A stretch of 9,839 bases of DNA from Anaerolineae bacterium. Its GTDB lineage: Bacteria; Chloroflexota; Anaerolineae; JACIWR01. The position numbers were made by a program, and so were the translations under genes. Below the pieces are notes generated by a model. That model saw nothing but the letters and a program-made list of their open reading frames with translations, ran no database searches and was not told the DNA's origin. Shown one piece after another: positions 1-5,116 of this stretch (its first letter is position 1; the number at the start of each line of letters is the position of its first letter). The stretch spans positions 1 through 9,839 of the forward strand of contig JAGGZG010000011.1 in the NCBI GenBank assembly GCA_021162125.1, in the 5' to 3' direction.

Positions 1-546
1 CACCTCGAGCTGAGTCTCGCCGGGGCCACGCAAACCCACGCCCCCCACTCCGCCCCGGCTCACCGCCCCGCCGGCCTGACGCGCCAGGTGTGTCCAGGCG
101 CGGGTCAGGCGCGGCAGCCGATACTCATACTGAGCCAGTTCCACCTGGAGCGCGCCTTCGCGGGTGTGCGCATGCTGGGCAAAGATGTCCAGGATGAGCG
201 CCGTGCGGTCCAGGACTTTGACCTCCTCGTTGAAGGCCTCTTCCAGCTCACGTTGCTGGCGAGGGGAAAGCTCCTCGTCGAAGATGAGCACGTCGAACTC
301 CAGCTCAGCGCGCAGATTCACCAGTTCCTCCACCTTGCCTTTGCCGATGAAGGTGGCCGGATTGATCCTTCCCAGACGCTGATAGGTCTGGCCCACCACT
401 TCTATACCGGCAGTGCGCGCCAGTTGCGCCAGCTCCGCCAGGGAATCCTCCACCATCCAGGTGGTATGTTTATGTTTGAGCTCCACTCCTACCAGGAACC
501 CCCGCTCGACGGGGGCCTCAGTTTCCCGCATCTCAGCGATGATCAA
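1..546 (-). CDS. hflX: GTPase HflX, N-terminal part (runs off left edge)
   Basis: This is the first 182 codons of an HflX-type ribosome-associated GTPase, which in other bacteria binds the 50S subunit and splits stalled or stress-damaged ribosomes. The visible part is the N-terminal HflX domain and linker: a FLVGVEL strand near residue 20, GRINPATFIGKGKVEEL around residues 60-75, FDEELSPRQQRELE around residues 95-110, VLDRTALILDIFAQHA(H/R)T, and the highly typical GVGLRGPGETQLEV at the edge. The G domain with its P-loop would lie to the left of the window. The frame is open to position 1. The start is uncertain. An in-frame TAG lies at 553-555, directly followed by GAG, GTG, TTG, ATC, ATC, and the first ATG is at 531. 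AGGAGG (549-554) is only 2 nt from the TTG at 546 and 17 nt from the ATG, so neither spacing is ideal. It lies 49 bp behind the gamma subunit gene and is probably co-transcribed with it. The family call is firm; the start is not. Confidence 0.9.
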   Translation of the reverse strand, partial: MIIAEMRETEAPVERGFLVGVELKHKHTTWMVEDSLAELAQLARTAGIEVVGQTYQRLGRINPATFIGKGKVEELVNLRAELEFDVLIFDEELSPRQQRELEEAFNEEVKVLDRTALILDIFAQHAHTREGALQVELAQYEYRLPRLTRAWTHLARQAGGAVSRGGVGGVGLRGPGETQLEV

Positions 547-555
547 CACCTCCTA

Positions 556-590
556 CTTCCAGCAACCGACTTCCAGCTTCTAGCAACCAG
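556..590. repeat. Array of five degenerate 7-bp tandem repeats
   Basis: Five consecutive heptamers fill the gap between the gamma-subunit stop and hflX. On the plus strand they read CTTCCAG (556-562), CAACCGA (563-569), CTTCCAG (570-576), CTTCTAG (577-583) and CAACCAG (584-590). On the hflX strand the consensus is roughly CTGGWWG. The next heptamer, 549-555, reads TAGGAGG on the hflX strand; it fits the pattern loosely and contains the hflX Shine-Dalgarno sequence. The array resembles the short tandemly repeated heptamers known from cyanobacterial intergenic DNA. No function is assigned, and five degenerate copies are modest evidence. Confidence 0.6.
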
Positions 591-595
591 CCCCC

Positions 596-1150
596 TCACC
601 GCCCCCGGCGGGAACTCAATAAGCGTTCCGCCTGCTCAAAGCCCACCGCCAGCGCCTTGAGGTTGATCTCCGCCGTGCCTTTGGGCGCGCGAGCCTTCAC
701 CGCCGCCTCCATGGCCTGGCGCGAGACCAGGCCCGTCAACCCAACCAGGAATCCCAACGCCACCACACTGGCGGTGATCTGCCGCCCGGTAGTTTCCTCG
801 GCCCACCTCGTCAACGGTACCTCCACCGCAAGGTTGTCAGGCGTCCGTTCGACGTGGACTGAATCGGCGATGAGCAGCCCGTGCTCCTTGAGATCGTGAC
901 AGTAGCGATCGCAAGCCTCCTGGCTCATACAGAGTAGGACATCGGCCTGAGTCACTTTGGGGTAATCAATCTCCCCGTCGGAGATCACCACCTCGGAGCG
1001 GCTGGCGCCGCCCCGTGCCTCGGGACCGTAGCTCTGTGTCTGCGTCACGTTTTTGCCGTCCAGAATGGCCGCCTCGGCCAGAATGATGCCCGCCAGGATC
1101 ATCCCCTGCCCGCCCTTGCCGGCCAGCCGCACCTCGTACCGCTCGCTCAT
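596..1150 (-). CDS. korC: 2-oxoacid:ferredoxin oxidoreductase, gamma subunit
   Basis: This 184-residue protein is the gamma subunit of a thiamine-diphosphate 2-oxoacid:ferredoxin oxidoreductase, which oxidatively decarboxylates a 2-oxoacid with CoA to an acyl-CoA, CO2 and reduced ferredoxin. In this family the gamma domain helps bind CoA and bridges the subunits. The family signature GKGGQG is at residues 11-16, followed by the typical QSYGPEARGGASRSEVVIS segment around residues 38-56. The length is normal for the family. The ATG at 1150 has an ideal AGGAGG 5 nt upstream, and that site overlaps the TAG stop of the beta-subunit gene, which implies translational coupling. It is the last subunit gene of a delta-alpha-beta-gamma operon. 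The exact substrate (2-oxoglutarate, branched-chain 2-oxoacids or other) cannot be read from the sequence. Confidence 0.92.
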   Translation of the reverse strand: MSERYEVRLAGKGGQGMILAGIILAEAAILDGKNVTQTQSYGPEARGGASRSEVVISDGEIDYPKVTQADVLLCMSQEACDRYCHDLKEHGLLIADSVHVERTPDNLAVEVPLTRWAEETTGRQITASVVALGFLVGLTGLVSRQAMEAAVKARAPKGTAEINLKALAVGFEQAERLLSSRRGR

Positions 1151-1159
1151 TTCGTCCTC

Positions 1160-2011
1160 CTACGCCGCGACCGCCTGCTGTGCCCGGGCGATTATTTGAT
1201 CGTAGAGCTGGGTGTACTCCGGGATGTCGCGATCCACGAACACGCCGCGCACGATCTTATCCGCCCGCTCCTCCTCTGGCAACCGCTCAAAAGCCCGTTG
1301 GCTGACGCCATTCTCCTTGAGACGGCGCATCATCTCCACAGCGGAGCCCAGCTTGTTAATGCGGCCATAAGTAGTGTGGCAATAGCTCACCGCTTCCACC
1401 ACCGAGAAACCCTCTTTCTGGATGGCCTGGGTGATGAAACGGCTGAGTTCGCGGGCGTGATACACCGTGCTGCGGGCAACGAAAGCCGCACCAGCAGCCT
1501 CGGCCAATTGGCAGATAGGAAAGGGCTGTTCGATGTTGCCGTAAGGCGCGGTCGTGGCGTAAGCGTGAGTAGGCGTGGTGGGCGAATACTGGCCACCCGT
1601 CATGCCATAGACGTTGTTGTTGATGATGATCGCCGTCAGACCGATGTTGCGTCGCGCCGCGTGGATGAAATGATTACCGCCGATGGCCAGCGCATCACCA
1701 TCACCCATGACGACGATGACCTTCATCTCCGGCCTGACCATCTTCAACCCGGTGGCGAAAGCCAGTGCCCGCCCGTGGGTGGTGTGCATGGTGTTGAAAT
1801 CCACGTACACCGGCATGCGCCCGCTGCACCCAATGCCGGAGATCATCGCCACCTCGTCGTTGCTCAGCCCCACCGCGTCCACCGCACGGACGATGGCCCC
1901 CATCACGATGCCGATGCCACAGCCAGCGCACCACACGTGGGGAAATTTCTTTTGATGGCGCAGGTAACGCTCGTGCACTAACGACTCGCGCTCTTGTTTT
2001 TTCACAACCAT
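1160..2011 (-). CDS. korB: 2-oxoacid:ferredoxin oxidoreductase, beta subunit (thiamine diphosphate-binding)
   Basis: This 283-residue subunit binds the thiamine diphosphate cofactor and a proximal [4Fe-4S] cluster. Candidate cluster ligands are all present: Cys28 and Cys31 in WCAGCGIG, Cys62 in GIGCSGRMP, and Cys211 in SYCHTTYGR. The thiamine-pyrophosphate motif starts at GDGD (residues 103-106) and ends at NNN (131-133), followed by YGMTGGQ. I chose the ATG at 2011, which gives MVVKKQERE and sits 4 nt past the alpha-subunit stop. An in-frame ATG at 2056 would add 15 residues but overlap the alpha gene by 41 nt. A GGGAGGGG stretch lies upstream of the 2011 start, somewhat further away than ideal. 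The beta form with its own iron-sulfur cluster and short length fits the Kor/Vor type rather than fused pyruvate:ferredoxin oxidoreductases. Confidence 0.92.
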   Translation of the reverse strand: MVVKKQERESLVHERYLRHQKKFPHVWCAGCGIGIVMGAIVRAVDAVGLSNDEVAMISGIGCSGRMPVYVDFNTMHTTHGRALAFATGLKMVRPEMKVIVVMGDGDALAIGGNHFIHAARRNIGLTAIIINNNVYGMTGGQYSPTTPTHAYATTAPYGNIEQPFPICQLAEAAGAAFVARSTVYHARELSRFITQAIQKEGFSVVEAVSYCHTTYGRINKLGSAVEMMRRLKENGVSQRAFERLPEEERADKIVRGVFVDRDIPEYTQLYDQIIARAQQAVAA

Positions 2012-2015
2012 CCGC

Positions 2016-3137
2016 CTATCCCCTCCCAATCGCATCCAGTATCTCGCGCGGGGCAATCATCTCGCCATTGGCCTTGCCCACGCGGATGACCTTCCGGCGG
2101 CCAACGACGCGCTCCACCTCCAGCGCCAATTGTCCCAGGTTCATCTCTGGAACAATCACGCGGTGAATGCGCTCGGCCACCTCCGCCACTATCCTCTCCG
2201 GAAAAGGCCAGATCGTGCTCAGCCGCAGGAAACCGACCCTGAGGCCCTGCTCGCGGGCCAACCTCACCGCATGACGCGCCGAACGGGCCGTCGCACCGTA
2301 AGCGATGACCACCACCTCCGCATCCTCGACCTGGTCGGTTTCGTAGATAAGAATGTCGCGCAGGTTACGTTCGATCTTGCGGAAGACCCGCGCGATCCAG
2401 GGATCTATCTCGTCCAACCGCTGGGTGGGGAAGCCGCGCTCGTCGTGAAACAATCCGGTGATGTGATAGCGATACCCCTGGCCAAAGCTGATCATCGGCG
2501 GCACGTCTGAGGGTGTGTTCTCGTAAGCCTTGTACCATTCCGGGGGGACGCTGGTGATCACCCGTTCGACGACCTCAATCGTCTCCGGTGGGGGCAACTC
2601 CACCTTCTCCCGCATGTGGCCGATCATCTCGTCCATGAGTAAGATGACCGGCGTTCGATATTTTTCGGCCATGTTGAAAGCACGCACGGTGAGATCGAAC
2701 GCCTCACGCACGCTGAATGGCGAAAGCACGATGATGGGATGATCGCCGTGCGTACCCCAGCGAGCCTGCATCACGTCACCCTGCGAGGGGCTGGTGGGCA
2801 GTCCGGTGCTGGGGCCAGTTCGCTGTACATTCACCACCACGCACGGAATCTCGGCCATGCAGGCGTAGCCGATGTTCTCCTGCATCAGCGAGAAACCCGG
2901 CCCGCTGGTGGCGGTCATCGCTTTGGCCCCACCCACCGACGCGCCGATGATGGCCGCCATGCTGGCGATCTCGTCCTCCATTTGGATGAACTTGCCCCCC
3001 ACCTGGGGCAGCCGGCGGGCCAGCACCTCGGCGATGTCCGTAGCCGGGGTAATCGGATAGCCGGCGAAAAAGCGACAGCCGGCCGCGATGGCCCCTTCCG
3101 CACAGGCCTCATCGCCCTGCATCAGCCTAGCCGTCAT
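2016..3137 (-). CDS. korA: 2-oxoacid:ferredoxin oxidoreductase, alpha subunit
   Basis: This 373-residue alpha subunit carries the pyrimidine-binding half of the thiamine diphosphate site and a transketolase-C-like domain. The family signature GYPITPATDI is at residues 26-35. MEDE at 53-56 supplies the glutamate that in this family activates the cofactor aminopyrimidine ring. TSGPGFSLMQENIGYA (77-92) and RWGTHGDHP (126-134) are typical of alpha subunits. The ATG at 3137 is preferred because it follows a strong AAGGAGGAGG and gives the family-like N-terminus MTARLMQGDEACAEGA. An ATG at 3158 would add seven residues (MIERRRG) and lengthen the overlap with the upstream gene. The chosen start overlaps the ferredoxin-subunit gene by 11 nt, indicating coupled translation. 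The stop is 4 nt before the beta-subunit start. Confidence 0.93.
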   Translation of the reverse strand: MTARLMQGDEACAEGAIAAGCRFFAGYPITPATDIAEVLARRLPQVGGKFIQMEDEIASMAAIIGASVGGAKAMTATSGPGFSLMQENIGYACMAEIPCVVVNVQRTGPSTGLPTSPSQGDVMQARWGTHGDHPIIVLSPFSVREAFDLTVRAFNMAEKYRTPVILLMDEMIGHMREKVELPPPETIEVVERVITSVPPEWYKAYENTPSDVPPMISFGQGYRYHITGLFHDERGFPTQRLDEIDPWIARVFRKIERNLRDILIYETDQVEDAEVVVIAYGATARSARHAVRLAREQGLRVGFLRLSTIWPFPERIVAEVAERIHRVIVPEMNLGQLALEVERVVGRRKVIRVGKANGEMIAPREILDAIGRG

Positions 3138-3429
3138 CCCCCTCCTCCTTTCGATCAACCCGCTTCACCGAGATGGCGAAGTCCGGACAGTGCCATTCAC
3201 ACCAGCCGCAGCCGGTGCATCTCTCCGGGTGAGCTACCACCGGTCGCCCCTCGCCATCGGTTTCAAAGACCTTCGTCGGGCAAAATTCAATGCACAGCCC
3301 GCAGCCTTTGCACCAAATAGGAAACACGGTGACCACACCACGGGGGCCTTTCTTGCCCCGCTTCTCCTGAGGCGGGACATCCTCCACCGCCCCAGTAGCA
3401 TCCGCAGCCGCAGTTCGCTCTTGATTCAT
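3127..3429 (-). CDS. korD: 2-oxoacid:ferredoxin oxidoreductase, delta subunit (2x[4Fe-4S] ferredoxin)
   Basis: This is a 100-residue ferredoxin-like protein, first gene of the oxidoreductase operon. Two classic [4Fe-4S] motifs are visible: Cys40, 43, 46 and 50 in CKGCGLCIEFCP, and Cys71, 74, 77 and 81 in CTGCGWCEWHCP. In this enzyme family the delta subunit relays electrons from the beta-subunit cluster to free ferredoxin. The first 30 residues are a hydrophilic, charged, Pro/Gly-rich extension before the core at VVTVFPIWC; a short basic or mixed extension is common in these subunits. The ATG at 3429 is preceded by GGAGG at a 6-nt gap. A near-consensus promoter lies about 50 bp upstream. Its 3' end overlaps the alpha-subunit gene. 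The delta-alpha-beta-gamma order matches archaeal korDABC operons, but the substrate is not provable here. Confidence 0.92.
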   Translation of the reverse strand: MNQERTAAADATGAVEDVPPQEKRGKKGPRGVVTVFPIWCKGCGLCIEFCPTKVFETDGEGRPVVAHPERCTGCGWCEWHCPDFAISVKRVDRKEEGDDG

Positions 3430-3475
3430 CTAGTCCTCCGCTCCGGTTCCACCGTCACGCTGAATCTACGTTATG

Positions 3476-3504
3476 ATGATAAGCCAAACGGGGGCTTTTG
3501 TCAA
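3476..3504 (-). promoter_or_regulatory. Sigma-70-type promoter for the oxidoreductase operon
   Basis: On the minus strand there is a perfect -35 box TTGACA (3504 to 3499), a 17-bp spacer, and a -10 box TATCAT (3481 to 3476), one mismatch from TATAAT. Transcription should start near 3469, giving a leader of about 40 nt before the delta-subunit ATG at 3429. It faces the rpe promoter, and the two -35 boxes are 10 bp apart. The assignment comes from consensus matching only. Confidence 0.8.
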
Positions 3505-3514
3505 GGAGTCACTC

Positions 3515-3543
3515 TTGCTTTTTTCCAAAATACAGTGTATGAT
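3515..3543 (+). promoter_or_regulatory. Sigma-70-type promoter for rpe
   Basis: On the plus strand there is a -35 box TTGCTT (3515-3520), a 17-bp spacer and a -10 box TATGAT (3538-3543). The predicted start site is near 3550, only about 14 nt before the GTG start of rpe at 3564, so the mRNA leader would hold little more than the Shine-Dalgarno AGGAG (3552-3556). The assignment comes from consensus matching only. Confidence 0.7.
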
Positions 3544-3563
3544 TATACGTCAGGAGATAAGCC

Positions 3564-4265
3564 GTGATTAAGATTGCAGCTTCCATCCTATCGGCAGATT
3601 TCGCCCGCCTGGGCGAGCAGGTGGCCGAGGCCGAGGCCGCCGGCGCAGACTACATTCACGTGGACGTGATGGACGGTCACTTCGTGCCCAACATCACCGC
3701 CGGGCCGGTGATAGTCGAAGCCGTGCGACGGGTGACCGACCTGCCGCTCGACGTGCACCTGATGATCGAGGAGCCAGAGCGGTATCTGGCGCGTTTCGCT
3801 GATGCCGGCTCAACGATCCTCACCGTCCACGTCGAGACCTGTCCCCACTTACACCGCACAGTGCAACAGATTCACGAGCTGGGAGTGAAAGCCGGCGTGA
3901 CGTTGAACCCGGCCACCTCTCTATCCACTCTCGAAGAGATTCTGCCTTACGTGGACCTCGTCCTGTTGATGACCGTGAACCCTGGCTTCGGGGGGCAGAA
4001 ATTCATCCACGGATCGTTGTCGAAGATCAAGCGGCTGCGAGAGATGCTGGACGCGGCGGGGTCCCAGGCCGAACTGGAGGTGGACGGCGGGGTCAATCCC
4101 CACACCGCGCCGCAGGTGGTCACCGCCGGAGCGAGGGTGCTCGTCGCCGGGGCAGCGATCTTCGACGCCGGGCTGCCGATCCGCGAAGCGGTGGCCCGTC
4201 TGCGGGGAAGTATTTTCAATCCCCCCCGGCCCAAAAACCCGCAGGAGAGCCGCACGGGCCAGTAA
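3564..4265 (+). CDS. rpe: Ribulose-phosphate 3-epimerase
   Basis: This 233-residue TIM-barrel enzyme interconverts D-ribulose 5-phosphate and D-xylulose 5-phosphate in the non-oxidative pentose phosphate pathway or Calvin cycle. The conserved metal-binding and acid-base residues are all in place: His32 and Asp34 in IHVDVMDGHFVPN, His65 in DVHLMI, and Asp174 in EVDGGV. The phosphate-binding and loop motif VNPGFGGQKF is at residues 138-147. Ser10 in AASILSADF matches the family N-terminus. Translation starts at GTG (3564), 7 nt after AGGAG; no better upstream start exists. The last 20 or so residues (after RLRGS) are a Pro/Arg-rich tail beyond the usual barrel end. The gene has its own promoter, diverges from the oxidoreductase operon and converges on rpmB. 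I see no strong terminator of its own on the plus strand. Confidence 0.95.
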   Translation: MIKIAASILSADFARLGEQVAEAEAAGADYIHVDVMDGHFVPNITAGPVIVEAVRRVTDLPLDVHLMIEEPERYLARFADAGSTILTVHVETCPHLHRTVQQIHELGVKAGVTLNPATSLSTLEEILPYVDLVLLMTVNPGFGGQKFIHGSLSKIKRLREMLDAAGSQAELEVDGGVNPHTAPQVVTAGARVLVAGAAIFDAGLPIREAVARLRGSIFNPPRPKNPQESRTGQ

Positions 4266-4300
4266 CTTAACAGCCCGTTGCGTGTTATTGTAAGAGCGAG

Positions 4301-4336
4301 AAACAAAAAGCCAGCGAACGCGACGCGCGTGCTGGC
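4301..4336 (-). terminator. Rho-independent terminator of rpmB
   Basis: Read on the minus strand, GCCAGC (4336-4331) pairs with GCTGGC (4315-4310). An inner ACGCG/CGCGT stem closes a 3-nt loop, with a 2-nt bulge between the two stems. The T-run TTTTTGTTT (4309-4301) follows directly. The hairpin begins 25 nt after the rpmB stop. On the plus strand the same hairpin is followed only by AATTTGAG, so it would be at best a weak terminator for rpe. Confidence 0.8.
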
Positions 4337-4361
4337 AATTTGAGAGAATCGAAAAAGCCGT

Positions 4362-4544
4362 CTACTTGGCTTTGGCACGGGCCTTGAGACACTTGGCACA
4401 GATACGAACTCGCCTGGGCCGGCCGTTCTCTATAATGGTTACCCGCTGAATATTGGGTTTCCACTGCCGATTGGTCGCTCGCATCGAGTGACTCACATTA
4501 TGCCCAAACTGAGGGGCTTTTCCACAAATCTCACACTTGGCCAT
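4362..4544 (-). CDS. rpmB: 50S ribosomal protein L28
   Basis: This 60-residue protein is ribosomal protein L28 of the large subunit. The N-terminus MAKCEICGKAPQFGHNVSHS and the following TNRQWKPNIQ segment are diagnostic. It is the zinc-binding (C+) form, with the pairs Cys4/Cys7 and Cys49/Cys52 (CAKC). The C-terminus is basic (KARAKAK), as expected for an rRNA-binding protein. I chose the ATG at 4544 because AGGAG (minus strand, 4557-4553) is then 8 nt away and the N-terminus matches the family. Starts at ATG 4550 (adds MA) or GTG 4562 are possible in frame but badly placed relative to that site. It is monocistronic, with its own promoter and terminator. Confidence 0.96.
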   Translation of the reverse strand: MAKCEICGKAPQFGHNVSHSMRATNRQWKPNIQRVTIIENGRPRRVRICAKCLKARAKAK

Positions 4545-4570
4545 GGCCATCACTCCTTTCACACAAAATG

Positions 4571-4585
4571 CGGGGCGAAGCCCCG
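4571..4585 (-). promoter_or_regulatory. Hairpin in the rpmB 5' leader, candidate attenuator
   Basis: A perfect 6-bp GC stem, CGGGGC/GCCCCG, closes a 3-nt loop between the rpmB promoter and its ribosome-binding site. On the rpmB strand it is followed by CATTTTGTGTG, a short U-rich run, so it could act as a weak intrinsic terminator or as a translational control element. The structure is directly visible; a regulatory role is inference. Confidence 0.45.
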
Positions 4586-4597
4586 ACAGCAGGGGTA

Positions 4598-4626
4598 ATC
4601 ATACCACAAGATACCGATTTAGGCAA
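4598..4626 (-). promoter_or_regulatory. Sigma-70-type promoter for rpmB
   Basis: On the minus strand there is a -35 box TTGCCT (4626 to 4621), a 17-bp spacer and a -10 box TATGAT (4603 to 4598). Transcription should start near 4591, about 47 nt before the L28 ATG, and the leader contains the GC hairpin at 4571-4585. I found no equally good promoter for the divergent Asp23/fakA block in this region. Confidence 0.75.
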
Positions 4627-4690
4627 ATGTGACCGGAATACTCAAGCAGCCACAGCACAGTGCGCCGCCGAGGAGCAGGGAGAAAGCGGA

Positions 4691-5032
4691 ATGTCAGAAA
4701 AGACCCGATTGGGTAAGATCGAGATTGCGCCCACCGCCATCGCCAGCCTGGCTAGCCAGGCCGTGCTGAAATCGTACGGCGTGGTTGGGATGACTGCCAG
4801 GGGACTGGCCCAGGTTCTCCGCCGCGATGCCCATCGCGGGGTTGAGGTGCGGCTGGAGGGCGATGAGATCATCATTGACCTCTACGTCGTGCTGGAGTAT
4901 GGGACTCGCATCTCGACCGTGGCCCAGAACATCATGAGCAACGTCAAATTCAGCGTGGAGAAGGCTCTGGGAGTGCCCGTAAGCCAGGTAAACGTCCACG
5001 TTCAGGCACTACGGGTCAGCAGCCACGAGTGA
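4691..5032 (+). CDS. Asp23/Gls24 family (DUF322) envelope-stress protein
   Basis: This 113-residue protein belongs to the Asp23/Gls24 family (YloU-like). Family members are small cytoplasmic or membrane-associated proteins linked to envelope or alkaline stress in Firmicutes; their biochemical activity is unknown. The pattern seen is LGKIEIAPTAIASLASQAVLKSYGVVGMTARG at the N-terminus, then GVEVRLEGDEIIIDLYVVLEYGTRISTVAQNI, and the typical end VNVHVQALRV. I chose the ATG at 4691, where the family homology begins, with GGGAG 8 nt upstream. An in-frame ATG at 4568 would add 41 residues with no family character, lying across the rpmB promoter region. It is the first gene of the fatty-acid kinase block; the same pairing of a YloU-like gene next to a FakA/YloV-like gene is common in Gram-positive genomes. 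Confidence 0.88.
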   Translation: MSEKTRLGKIEIAPTAIASLASQAVLKSYGVVGMTARGLAQVLRRDAHRGVEVRLEGDEIIIDLYVVLEYGTRISTVAQNIMSNVKFSVEKALGVPVSQVNVHVQALRVSSHE

Positions 5033-5052
5033 ACCCGCTCGTCCACATCCAT

Positions 5053-5074
5053 CGAGAGTGACAGCTAACTCTCG
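5053..5074 (+). other. Intergenic inverted repeat between the Asp23 gene and fakA
   Basis: A perfect 7-bp inverted repeat, CGAGAGT (5053-5059) and ACTCTCG (5068-5074), encloses an 8-nt loop. It sits in the 84-bp gap between the Asp23-family stop and the fakA start. No T-run follows on either side, so it is not a standard terminator. It could be an mRNA processing or stability element, or an operator. Function unknown. Confidence 0.5.
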
Positions 5075-5116
5075 CTAAATCGAACAAGGCTTGAATTCGC
5101 GGGGGAGGCACAGAGT

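Noticed and set aside
88..660. A 190-codon plus-strand open frame at the left edge
   Set aside because: It is antisense to the well-conserved HflX N-terminal domain, and its low-complexity tail comes from the heptamer repeats and the end of the gamma-subunit gene.
1196..1981. A 261-codon open frame on the plus strand, antisense to the beta-subunit gene
   Set aside because: Its product is His/Arg-rich with no recognisable family, and it lies fully opposite a gene with clear catalytic motifs. It is a typical by-product of GC-rich codon use.
4310..4340. Terminator for rpe on the plus strand
   Set aside because: The hairpin is real, but on this strand it is followed only by AATTTGAG, not a T-run, so I assign it to rpmB.
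4596..4642. Possible plus-strand promoter for the Asp23/fakA block (TAATCAT or AATACT as -10)
   Set aside because: None of these has an acceptable -35 box at 16-18 bp, so I do not call a promoter, although one must exist nearby.
4568..4690. A 41-residue N-terminal extension of the Asp23-family protein
   Set aside because: It has no family resemblance, spans the divergent rpmB promoter, and the ATG at 4691 has a proper Shine-Dalgarno sequence where homology begins.
5053..5074. Terminator between the Asp23 gene and fakA
   Set aside because: The stem lacks a following T-run and the flanking genes are co-directional and functionally associated, so it is listed as an inverted repeat of unknown role.
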